Shown: positions 46,969 to 57,838 of the stretch, in pieces
Layout: each line of letters begins with the position of its first letter
Numbering within the stretch: position 1 is the stretch's first letter
NCBI RefSeq assembly: GCF_000203815.1
Contig: NW_004457734.1
Coordinates: 441,233-505,232 of the forward strand
Source of the DNA: Cavenderia fasciculata
Lineage: Eukaryota; Evosea; Eumycetozoa; Acytosteliales; Cavenderiaceae
Length of the DNA: 64,000 bases
Direction: 5' to 3'
The notes under the pieces: generated by a model
Databases searched by the model: none
What the model was told of the DNA's origin: nothing
Seen by the model: only the letters and a program-made list of their open reading frames with translations
Made by a program: the position numbers and the translations under genes

Positions 46969-46991
46969 TTCAGCTGATCATTTCAGCTGAT
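46969..46991. repeat. Duplicated palindrome at a deletion junction
   Basis: TTCAGCTGAT occurs at 46969-46978 and 46982-46991, each containing the palindrome TCAGCTGA. It lies exactly where block B leaves promoter-like sequence and enters the coding part of the secreted protein. Confidence 0.55.
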
Positions 46992-48104
46992 AACAGCATT
47001 ATTACGGTTCAACAATACAAAGATCAAGAATGTCAAACTACCGCCGCCAATGTCACACAATATACTTCTGGTGTCTGTAACACTGTCTCAAAAGTCAATG
47101 GTTTCTACAAGACCTATACTTGCTCACCAACAATGCCATCGTTACCAGCCCGTTCATTGTCCATCTCAACCTACAGTGCCTGTAAACTTAATCCAAGTCT
47201 TCTCACTGGGTTCCGTTGGATCCCATCCTACAAGTGTATGGCCATTAGTAGAGGTTCAATCGCTGCTACGGGTACTTCTGCCTCTTCCTCTGTCACTACT
47301 ACACCTTATTCGTCTGCATCTGCATCAGCTACATCAGTATCACCATCAGCATCAGCTACTTCGTCATCGGCAACGGCGTCGGCATCAGGGTCTTCAGGGT
47401 CTTCAGGATCAGTTTTACTTCCACACTACAACTACAACCATGACAACAAGATTAGTTCAATGGATTTGTTAGACAAGTATTTTGATTTCTTGGACACTAT
47501 CAACTTTAATCAATTAAATGGCCAAGAAGAGGATGATAATGATAATGTTGGTGTTCCAACTCAACCACCAGGTGGTAGATTGGGAACTACTGGTACTGGC
47601 TTGTCAGGATCAGGTATAGGATTCGGCACTGGAACCGGGTCTACTGGTAGTGGTCCAGTCAACTTTGTGTCATTTGGTATTGTTGTTTGCAACCAAACCG
47701 ACAATATACTATTCGCCTATTTTAACGGTAATCATCCAGGATCGACCTCTGGAACAGCTGGTAGTGTCTTGTCGACTGGTAAATACTCATCCGGTGATCC
47801 ATACTGTTCCAATATGAATATTCCAACGAGTGTGACAACCGGATGGTCTGGTGGTAACTCTGCCAACTCTGGTAACTCTGGAAGAGCGGCCACAGGAGGT
47901 GATGGTAGTGCTACTACTGCCACAAGTGGAGTATCTGCCTCAGGGGGATCGTCGGCCAGTTCAAGTTCAGGTTCAGGATCAGGCTCAGCAGACTATAACG
48001 GATGTTCAATACCATTCAACTTGGATGGTGGTGGAAAGAACATACAACAATGCTATCAAAATGAATTATTATCTGTCACTTGTACTCCACCATACCATTC
48101 ATAA
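46989..48104 (+). pseudogene. 5'-truncated copy of the Ser/Gly-rich secreted protein (block B)
   Basis: From about 46989 the sequence closely follows the block A gene (IITVQ, QECQTTAANVTQYTSGVC, SLPARSLSIST, GIVVCNQTDN, the final SVTCTPPYHS), with the frame fully open to TAA at 48104. The first roughly 77 codons, including the signal peptide and the first cysteines, are missing, and the spacer to the divergent ankyrin gene is only about 110 bases. The frame runs open upstream to an ATG at 46800, antisense to that ankyrin gene, and would encode a chance apolar stretch (IYFFPIILVQLIIS). Expression as a chimera cannot be excluded. Truncation by deletion is the simplest reading. Confidence 0.7.
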
Positions 48105-48324
48105 ATAATAATCAAACAAATAAATAATAATAAACAAATAAATAAAAAAAGTATTATTATTATTATCAAGCATCGATATTGATGTGGGGGTTTGATGAAA
48201 AAAGGGGTAAATCAGATCGATCTTTGTTTTACAAATCTTGTACACACCATTGCAAGTTCATATATATTTCCGAGTGAGTATATTATAATCATATTATTAT
48301 TTTTTTATTTATTTATAAAAAGGA

Positions 48325-49805
48325 ATGAATATTTATCTAACTATATCACTATTTTTATCTGTAAAGGTAATAACATACATCATTGTTTATTTCAGACAGA
48401 AAGAATTAATAGGAAAAAGTATAACATGTTTGGATAGATTACTTCCTCCTACCCCTGAAAAAGATGAAACTTTATTATACTATATGTAAGAGCAAAGGAT
48501 AATGAGATGATGCGTGAAGAATCAAATTTCTCAATTCAATCTAATAATACTCTTATTTATTTATTTAAAATCAATCAGTAAATATTATTTGATTAATGAT
48601 ATAGTTGATTATTTTATTGTAATTACTAGACTATTACTTTTAGTTCTTTATGTAAGATCAATATTGACAATTATAGATATATTTAATTTTGATGTTGTTA
48701 ACAAACTACTTTGATATTTTAGAATGATAGAATAGGATTATTTTTTACATTTATTTTGTATTTTCTAGATACCTATTCTTATCTATTAATGTATCCATTG
48801 ACCACTACAATTACACAACAACAATTGGTTTCATGGAATAAATTGGTTGCAAACCCAAAGAGGGACTTTAGAGTTAAGGATGTTCTTTTCAACACTTTAC
48901 AAAAGTTTGGAGAAATCATCGTTGTTTTTTATTTAAATAATAAAAAGTTATCAATTGGTATGTAATCTATCTATAACAAATTACTTTGATTGTTTCTAAT
49001 AGAATAATTCTAATTTTATAGGAATATTATATCTTTTCAATTTATTCAAAAGATATATAAAGATAAGGATTGGTCATTATTATTCAAAAGAGTTTAGAAT
49101 GGAAAGTGTTGGAAAGGAAGTGAGTGATGTTGTTTTAATGAAACTCTCACCATTACTTAAAAAGTATTCAATACCATTGGATATAATTAGAGAATTCTAT
49201 GATCCCAAATGTCCTTCTGCTAGTTGTGTTTCGTTGGGACCTTATAGATCAGTCATTCAACTACCAAAAATATTCATCACCAAATTAACAAACTCAAATG
49301 ATCAATCAACCTATCAACACGTACTAGATTCGATAGTCCACGAAATATATCATGTTAAGCAATGGCATGCAGTATGGGATTTATTGGTATCAAATTTTCT
49401 CAAACCATGTGTAGAATCAATTTGTTTCATAGCAATCATTCAAATTCAATTCGAATCTGTTGGTGGAATGGAATTTAATCAGTTGTTCAATAATAATATT
49501 TTTAATAATAATAATAATATTTATTTGATTTTAAAAGTATTGGTACTAAGTGATATTGTCAATAGGAAATGTATTGATTACCTATTTTATATTATAGTAT
49601 CAGTTATGAATTTAGTACTGAAATGGCAGCTGATCAATTTGCATTCGAAAATGGACATGATCTAAGAGAAAATCTCTTGGGTCGTTGGGAGAAATGCTCG
49701 AGCTTTACCAATCCAGATTATTACTACAATCTTGTCTATCGTCCCTACCCACATCATTATTTTAGAATTCAAAGTTTAAATAAACTATCAAAAAAATTAA
49801 AATAA
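48325..49805 (+). CDS. Divergent M48/Ste24-like zinc metalloprotease with an apparent frameshift
   Basis: Exons 48325-48485, 48579-48651, 48723-48957 and from 49022 join in frame with normal donors (GTAAGA, GTAAGA, GTATGT). The N-terminal half has several hydrophobic segments (YFIVITRLLLLVLY, GLFFTFILYFLD). Then VVLMKLSPLLKKYSIPL matches the region before the active site in CAAX prenyl protease 1. IVHEIYHVKQWH supplies the HExxH zinc site (about 49342). The third zinc ligand region is MAADQFAFENG preceded by YEF, at about 49605-49640, but in another frame; no good intron explains the change near 49600. Ste24 enzymes are ER/nuclear membrane proteases that trim prenylated proteins. Either a recent pseudogene or a sequence error. 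Start codon uncertain. Confidence 0.6.
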
Positions 49806-49831
49806 ATAAATAAATAAATATATTTATAAAG

Positions 49832-50383
49832 TTTCTTCATTTCAATCGTACTGAAGGTGCAACTACCGATGCTATGGATAGGGCAGCTGAAAATGGCCAC
49901 TTTGATGTGGTTCAAGTATGTAAAATAATAATGTATACAGAAGGAATAGGCTGGAATTTTGTATTCAATTTGGAATATTCTAACTCTATTATTATTATTA
50001 ATATTATTACTATTTATTTATTATTTATTATTGATTATTAGTTTTTACATTTTAATCGAAGTGAAGGATGTACTAAAAAAGCTATTATGTATGCATGCGA
50101 CCGTCGACATTTGGAAATAGTATCATTTCTAATCAATCTCAGAAAAGAGGAATGTACTGAAAGACTACTCGAAAGAACAGTAAATTTAGATGGTCCCCAA
50201 GAAATTGTAGAGTTTCTTGTCTCACAACTTTTAGGTAGCTTGTCAATAGAATTAATTCAAAGTCTCATAAGACATTTCAAACAACGTGGCTATTTTGAAG
50301 TCAGACATCAACTCAAGAATCATTTGAAAGCTATAGAAGCTTCAAATAAACAAACAGTCACAAAACAAAAGTCATATCAATAG
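49832..50383 (+). pseudogene. 5'-truncated ankyrin-family gene, last two exons
   Basis: One 84-base repeat exon (49832-49915, FLHFNRTEGATTDAMDRAA) and an intact C-terminal exon (50042-50383: LEIVSFLINLRKEEC, EIVEFLVSQLL, YFEVRHQLKNHLKAI). No N-terminal block: the metalloprotease ends only 27 bases upstream. The upstream flank TATTTATAAAG then TTTCTTCATTTC is the same as before exon 2 of the gene at 39645, pointing to a shared source. Confidence 0.75.
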
Positions 50384-50473
50384 TCATCACTCAAATAATA
50401 ATAAGAATAATATTCAAGCTTGAATATACAACATGTTTATTTAAATATTTTTTTTTTTTTGTTAATCATTAAA

Positions 50474-51570
50474 ATGACCATACTCACAACCACTACAACG
50501 ACTACTATATTCACATTTTATTCTATCATCAGAGTGAAATATATCAAAGCTCTGATATTCAATCAGATAAGTGTGATATCAAATCGATTGAATAAAGATG
50601 ATAGTCGACGACAACGACGATCATTGATTGGAAGAGATATCATCAAATTACCTCATCTTGAAATGATTACAATCTATGCAATGCCTTGGAGCTTTATTTG
50701 TCATTATCTACCTGATGATTGCAATACAATACTATTGGAAAGAAGAAGATTGGTGATTAGTCAATACTGCTGTCATCAAAATGCAACATTGGATACACTC
50801 GTACATCTATTGGAATGGTCGACCGCAGATGTTGGATTTGATTGGAATTATTTAAAAGAAAATAGCAAGAATATATTCAATCAAGAGATATTAGAGTATC
50901 TCATCGACAGATGCCCAGATGAAGAAAAAGAGAAGAATAACTTTCTCATCGAAGCAATGAGAGTTGCTTGCACATATGGTCACCTGTCGACTGTAAAGTT
51001 GATAGACTCAATAAAAGGTGTAGAACATCATAACATAATGGACATTGCTAGTAGTAATGGATTCATTGATATTGTAAAGTATTTACACGGGAATAATAGT
51101 ATAACTAAAGGTTGTAGTAAAGATGCAATGGTAAGTAAGATTATTATTCAAGAATGGAAAAAAGATATAATTTACTAAATAATATCTAATTTCGTGAATG
51201 ATAACACATTAATTAATTAATCAATCAATGCATTATAGGATAAAGCTTCATATAATAATCATTTAGAGGTTGTAAAGGTAAGTTTAAGTTGGTTGGTTGG
51301 TCGTACATTCATAAAATATAATCAAACACTAATTCCAAATAATAATATTTCAAACAATTATAACATTAGTTTCTTCATTTCAATCGTAGTGAAGGTGCAA
51401 CAACCAAGGCTATGGATATGGCGGCTGGAAAAGGTCACATTGATGTTGTACAGTACCTTTCTGAGCATCGTAGTGAAGGTGCAACAAACATGGCAATTGA
51501 TTTGGCAGCTGTGTTTGGTCACACTGAAATTGTAAAGTATCTTCAAGACAGGACCAACGCACATATTTAG
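50474..51570 (+). CDS. Ankyrin-family repeat protein, short C-terminus
   Basis: Exons 50474-51130, 51239-51277 and 51370-51570, all phase 0, give 298 residues. Complete N-terminal block (FYSIIRVKYIKALIFNQI, GRDIIKLPHLEMITIYAMPW, HQNATLDTLVHLLEWS). Cassette DKASYNNHLEVVK. Then two full repeats and a third that breaks off as KYLQDRTNAHI and stop. The family C-terminal module is not attached; its decayed remains appear near 51750-51830. The protein is probably a recent truncation, possibly still made. Confidence 0.75.
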
Positions 51571-52012
51571 CACATCCAGTCAATAAAAGCAAATCCATAT
51601 AAAGCAACAAAAGCTATGAACGGAGAATATTAAAGTATGTAAAATAAACAACAAATCACATCATCATATTATTGTAAACTAATTAGTTCACGATGTGCTA
51701 AATTAGTTTGTTTAAAAAAAGACAACCTTTATCCATCCTTCAGAGGGTATATTTGTAGAAGTGGGAATGGTATCTTTTCTCAATGTAAGGAATGAGAAAC
51801 ACAATGCAATCTGGAACCGCCAATGATACCAAAGATATGGAAACAAACAATAGTGTTGTCATTAATTATGCAAGTATACCATAAATAAAATATACAATGC
51901 ATCACTAGAGTAATTTAATTTAATTCTAGATATTAAATTTTTAAAAAAAAATATCCATTCATACAATCGATTCTTAAGAATAATTATTTTAATAATAATA
52001 ATAATAATAATA
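51571..52012. other. Decayed remains of a 3' exon plus spacer
   Basis: Around 51750-51800 the phrase GMVSFLNVRNEKHN can be read, matching the family C-terminal module (MASFLINVRKEKC), with stops around it. The rest is AT-rich spacer with an AAT microsatellite just before 52013. Confidence 0.5.
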
Positions 52013-53437
52013 ATGGTTACTACTACAACATTTCATTGTATATTCAGATCGATATACATTAGACATTTGATATTCAATCAGATAGGTGTGATATCAAATC
52101 GGTTGTATTCAAAAGTTAATGAACAAGGTTACAAAAGTAGTAGTCGTTCAAATGAACAACAACGACAACTACGATCACTAAAAGGAAAAGATATCATTAA
52201 ATTACCTCGTCTTAAAATGATATCAAAGTTTGGGTTACCTTGGCACTTTCTAAGTCATTATCTACCTAAAGATAGAGTCGATCTATTAGTATTGGAAAGA
52301 GCAATCTCCAAATACTGTTGTCATCGTAATGCAACATTGGATACACTTGAACGTCTATTGGAATGGTCGACTCTGGTTGACTTTAATTGGAATATATTGC
52401 AAAGATATATGAAAGGATTAGAAAGAAATCAAGAGATATTGGAATATCTAATCAAGAGGTGTCCTGCGAGTGGATACAATAATTTTCTATTCCATTTTTT
52501 GGAATTTGCGTGTAATAATGGTAATCTCTCAATAGTCAAGTCGATAAAATCTATCAAAGATGTGGTGGGACTAGACTCGACATCAATAATAATGTATACT
52601 GCTTGTATTAAAGGATTCATTGATATTGTAAAATATTTACATGAGAATCATAAAAGTATAGGATGTGATAGAGATGCAATGGTAAGAAAGAAAGAAAGCA
52701 AATTAAAAACAAAACAAAAAAAAAAATAGAAATAATTAATATTTAATTCTTCAATTTTATTATTCACATCATGAATGTATGTAGGAAAATTCAGCTAGAT
52801 ATGGACAGTTAGAAGTTGTAAAGGTAAGACTATAGTTAAAAAATTAAACAAATAATTTAAAAAAAACTAATTTACATATATCTTTTTCAAAAAAATATAT
52901 AATATATTATATAATATATAGTTTCTTCATTTTAATAGAACTGAAGGGTGTACAAGAAATGCTTTGAATAAAGCAGCTGAATATGGTCATTTAGATATTG
53001 TCAGAGTATGTATATGTAGTATATATATGTATTCCAACTGGAAGGTGTTTCAAAATATTAATAATATTGACACACTTTAGTTTCTACATGAACATCGAAC
53101 TGAAGGATGCAGCAAAGTAGCTATGAATGAAGCCAGTCGAAAAGGATTCATAGATATTGTAAAGTTCCTACATCAACATCGTACTGAAGGTGCAACTACC
53201 ATGGCCATGGATTGGGCCGCTCGAAACGGCTATATTGAAATTGTAAAGTTCCTACATTTCAACAGGACTGAAGGTGCGACCACTGATGCTTTAGATTGGG
53301 CTGCTGCATGGGGCCACTTTGAAATTGTAAAGTTCCTTTCAGAGCACCGTACTGAAGGTGCAACAAACGATGCTATCGATGAAGCATCAATCAATGGTTA
53401 CACTGAAATTGTAGAATACCTTTCTCTAAAGAAATAA
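52013..53437 (+). CDS. Ankyrin-family repeat protein
   Basis: Exons 52013-52681, 52785-52823, 52922-53005 and 53081-53437, all phase 0, give 382 residues. N-terminal block complete but more diverged than its relatives (FHCIFRSIYIRHLIFNQI, GKDIIKLPRLKMIS, HRNATLDTLERLLEWS). Cassette ENSARYGQLEVVK (39 bases). One 84-base repeat exon (FLHFNRTEGCTRNALNKAA). A final exon of four repeats ending in EYLSLKK. The C-terminal module is absent, so the gene ends within the repeat array. No disabling change; likely functional. Confidence 0.82.
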
Positions 53438-55910
53438 TCATTTAATGAATAATAATTATCTCTATCTCTATCTATCTCTTGAATATCTCTCTCTTTTGCT
53501 TGCTACCAAAAATTAAAACCATGTACCCTCCCCAAAATGAAAAAAAATCTCTCTCCACGAGGCTAAATCTTTCGTGTGGATTATCATAAAAATCGTGTGA
53601 GTTGGCACAAAACCCACCTCATGCGCAGATCGACTTGCTCTGAATTAAATATAAAATCAAAGAAAGGGGAAGAAACCTTACAAGGTTGTTGTTTGTTTGA
53701 GGATCATGATGAAGCAAACCCAAAACTTTTTTTCTTCTCTTTTTTTTTTTTTGTTCTTATCTGTATTATTATTATAGCTACCATTATTATATCTATTTAT
53801 TTATTTATTTATTATTTTATTTATCGATCTAATCGATTAGAGTCGACAACCATCCATCCATCCATCCACCCACTCTTTTTATCGTATCCATACCCATCCC
53901 TATCCTCAACTAGATATAAATGGTAAAGTCTTACTCCTCTAGCTACAACTAGTATACACCTGCAAATACAACATACAGATCAGACAGACACATCAGACAG
54001 ACCATCGACCATACTTACAGATCTAAAATACAATCCAGTCATGTATATATATGTATTTATGATTCGGTCGATGGGTGTTGGGATAAATAGCAGCTAATCA
54101 CATATGATTGATAAAGTGTACTATCGATCGATTGATTGGTTGATTGGTTGGGTATGCAAGGTGGTGTCTATTATCTATCTGTTCGCGCGCACTATACCAC
54201 CACACCCTAACCCTCCCTCACCACACACTGTTTCCTCTTCATCCCTACCCTCACGACCACTTTTGAGCATTGACACCCCCCACAATGCAATATAAAAAAA
54301 AAACCATACACAACACAACACTACACACTCGAATGAATATATATCTGGATTGTGGGTGTGTATAATATAACAACAATAATAATATAATAATAATAATTCT
54401 AAAAAAGAAGAATAATTTGTTGGTGATAGTAATAATAATAATAATAATCATATGATGAGTAGTTAAATTAGTATTGGGATTATAATATTATCATCCAAAA
54501 CAATAATAATAATAATTATTATAAATAATAATAATAATAGATATAATTAAGAAAGGAATCAAAGAGCTGACCTTGACACATTATAGGTAAATTGAATAAT
54601 AATTATAATTATTATTATTATTATTATTATCTTGATGATTCATTCATTGACAACAACAATACAATCTTGATAATTTGGTTTGGTTTGGTTGGGTCTGAAA
54701 TCCAATTTATTTTTTGGTTTTAAAATAATCTCTCTCTGTGTTCGTGTTGTAAAACTTCGCCCCGTTTTTTGTTTTGATCAATCACAAACAACAATAATAA
54801 TCCAGCAACAACACTTTAACAAAAAAAAAAAGATAGATAGATAGATATTTTTATTTATAAAGTTGTAGAATAATAGAAATAGAAAGATAAAAGATAGATA
54901 AATAGATAGATAGATAGAACAGATAGATAAAAGAAAAAGGGTATAGGAATAAAGAAAAAAGACGACTAGTCAGTAATAATAACCAACACACTCACTCCTC
55001 ACACACTTTCACATGTGTCATCCACAAACAAACTCTGTCGCTGAGAGTGAGAGTGAGAGAGTGGTGTCTCCCTTTGTTTTAATCTCAACAACAATCAACC
55101 ACAAACCAAGCTCTCTCTCTCTCTCAACTACTCAACACACCCAAACCCTCAACCAAACCGGTGAATCATCAATCAAACCAAACGATCAAAACACAACAGT
55201 AGGAGCAGTCTGATGACAATCGCAACAAACAACAACAACAACAAGAAAAGTGACACTTTTAAAAACCAATCAATGATCGTTGTCAATTCACCCCTCTCTC
55301 TCTCTCTCTCTCTCCCATCCTACTTGCCTATCTACACGCACTCTTTTAAAAGTGATCAGGAGAGAGTGTACGTGAGTGAAATATACGATACATTTAAATA
55401 TATATATCGTTGTTGTTAATTAATTGTGTGCACAATTATATATTATATAATTTAAAATAATACTAATAATAATAACTGTACTGTCAGCAGCAGTAGTATC
55501 CTAACTGTAACAGTAAAACAACAAATAGATCGACAACAGCAATACAGTAAAACAACAACAACAAGGTAGAGATAAACATCACCATCATCAAACATAACAT
55601 AAGATTGATTTCATTCATTTATAACATTACATTCTTTAACAATATAAATTGTTCTGTGAGTTGGAAAGAAACGAGAGAAAGGATTATAATAACTGTACCA
55701 CTGCCTACCACTATCTTCCTCTTGTTCTTGTATTATTACTACTCATCACCATCATCACCATCATTTACACAACCAATTAAAAATATATATACTATAAATA
55801 ATAATAATTTTAATTAATTAATTAATTTAATTTATTTGTATTTAATTTATTTGTATTTGTATTATATTTATTATAGCTTCTCAAAAAGATAAAAAGATAA
55901 ACATAAAGAT
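53438..55910. other. Long upstream region of the RhoGAP gene
   Basis: 2.5 kb with no supported gene. It contains CT-rich tracts (53460-53500; CT repeat 55287-55311), TCCA repeats (53852-53870), AAT and GATA microsatellites (54360-54560, 54832-54920) and AC-rich sequence. Two short ATG frames (55013-55213, 55213-55419) made of Ser/Thr/Asn look like upstream frames in a long leader. A possible acceptor (TTATAG) just before 55877 suggests an untranslated exon. Confidence 0.5.
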
Positions 55911-57105
55911 ATGGGATCATCATCATCAAAATCAAGTGCGGTTATACCACCATCGATCGATTTTAGAGCCAAACCAACGGTCGATGAACTTGGATCGGCC
56001 AACAATGGAGGTGTCGAGATTTCAAAGAGCATATTGGATTTTAATTTGGGAGAGCGACCATGTCCCCTCAAACAGACGGTACAGGACCAATTCACCATTG
56101 CAAATATGAGCAAAAACAAGTTAAAGTTTCACTTTGACCCTTCGCAACCCAAAGAGTTTCAATTGTCGTTTAGTCCGTCGTCGGGCTCGATTGAAAAGGG
56201 CAAGACAAAGGCCATCAAGGTCAAGTTGGTTGTCAACCAAAAGATTAATATCAACCACAAGGTTACACTGCGTCTCGAAGGTGGCGTCAGTCTCTTTTTG
56301 ACCTTTAGAATACGTTGTGAGGTCGGTGTCTTTGGTATTGACCCACATACACTCGAACTCGTCGAAGACGATGGATACCGTGTACCCAACATATTAGTGC
56401 TCATGAAACGATCATTAATCGAACATGGTGGTCTCCAACAAGAAGGTATCTTTCGTCTAGCCGGTGAACAAACTGAAATCAAGCGTATAAAAGAATTTAT
56501 GAACAAAAATGAATTTAATAGTAGTAATGATATTAATACTGTTGCTTCACTTATAAAAGTAAAAAAAGATAAAAACAAAAAAGAAAAATGGATCAATCAA
56601 AAAGTGGAAATCAATATTAACCAAAAAGAATTATTTTATTTTTATTTAGATTTGGTATAGAGAATTACCAACACCAATATTAAATTCAATTCCAACAGAG
56701 AAAATATTCCATTGTCAAGATGTTGATGAATGCGTAGAATCGGTCAACAAGTTACCAGATATGCAAAAAAATCTACTTGGTTGGTTAATGGATTTATTAC
56801 TTAAAGTTGCTTCTTTTTCTCCAATTAATAAGATGACTGCTCAAAATTTAGGTAACTATCATAAAAGTTATTATTACTTTATATAATTTATTGATTGATT
56901 GATGACTAATTTCATTTTCCTTTTTTATTTAATTTATTTTATAGCTATTGTTGTAGCACCAAATCTTTACGAAGTATCAAGTGCCAATCCTATAGAAGGT
57001 TTGGTTCTATCACAAAAGTGCGTACAATTTTTACACAATGTTCTATCTTTTAAACAATCTCATCCCGATTATCATGGTTCAACCATGGCCATTTCAAATG
57101 TTTAA
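55911..57105 (+). CDS. ASH/MSP-like plus RhoGAP protein
   Basis: Exons 55911-56558, 56650-56851 and 56945-57105 give 336 residues. The N-terminus MGSSSSKSS fits an N-myristoylation site. Residues about 40-140 read as an ASH/MSP-type beta sandwich (LDFNLGERPC, DQFTIANMSKNKLKFHF, LSFSPSSGSIEKGK). Residues about 142-320 are a RhoGAP domain: FGIDPHTLEL, the arginine-finger motif EGIFRLAGE (Arg182), IWYRELPTPIL, and KMTAQNLAIVVAPNLY with a splice inside NLA. RhoGAPs speed GTP hydrolysis by Rac/Rho GTPases. The ASH-RhoGAP pair resembles the C-terminal half of OCRL-type phosphatases, without the phosphatase. A membrane-bound Rac regulator is inferred. Confidence 0.9.
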
Positions 57106-57838
57106 ACAAAAAACAACAAAAAATAATCAGTAATCAGTAATAATAATTAATAGTAATAATAAGTAATAATAATTAATAGTAATAATAAGTAATAATAATT
57201 AATAGTAGTAATAAGTAATAATCAAGTTTGTTTCCTTTTCGTACATTCCGATTTTTTTTTTTTAATATCAACCTTGCTTCCTTCCTTTCCAATCATCACA
57301 TCAACAAAAGTTTGTTGTCTATTCTTCTCAATAACAATTCTCTTTTTTTTCCCCCAACCAACAATCACAATGTAAATCTTACACACGACGAAATCAATAA
57401 TTTAATTTATAGTAGTAGTATCAATCAAATCAAAAATCAATCAACCAAACAAATAATCAAAATTAGAGAGAGTTTGGAAATCACTCTCTATTTTTTTTTT
57501 TTTTTTTTTTTTGTTCCTTCTTTTCCACAACAAATACAATCAATAACAACAACAACAATACATAATCCCAAATTAACAACAAAAAAAATGTACTATTAAT
57601 AAGAAAGTAAAAAAAAAAAGGACAATAACAAAGGGTCCTTTTGAAAATGAATAAAACAAAAAGTCATAAAAGTCTGTATCAAATTTCTTTCTTTTTGTTT
57701 TTTAGATATATTTATATATAAAGGGGTAGTAGTATTTACAATACAAAGAAAGAGAAAACTAAACTATTCAATTTATTATGATGTGAAAATATATTTGTTT
57801 GTTTTGTTTTGTTTGAAAAAGAGGTTAATCAGAGTTTT
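57106..57838. other. 3' spacer between convergent genes
   Basis: 733 bases between the convergent RhoGAP and F-box/SPRY genes. It holds a 26-bp tandem repeat (57136-57222), a 22-base T run (57491-57512) and A-rich sequence. No gene supported; the frame at 57228-57599 crosses the T run. Confidence 0.55.
57136..57222. repeat. 26-bp minisatellite
   Basis: Three near-identical 26-base units (AGTAATAATAATTAATAGTA then ATAATA) from 57136 to 57213 and a partial fourth. The third unit has one substitution. Located 30 bases after the RhoGAP stop. Confidence 0.75.

Noticed and set aside
53576-53926. 116-codon frame in the RhoGAP upstream region
   Set aside because: Crosses T runs and TCCA microsatellite; composition is that of spacer DNA.
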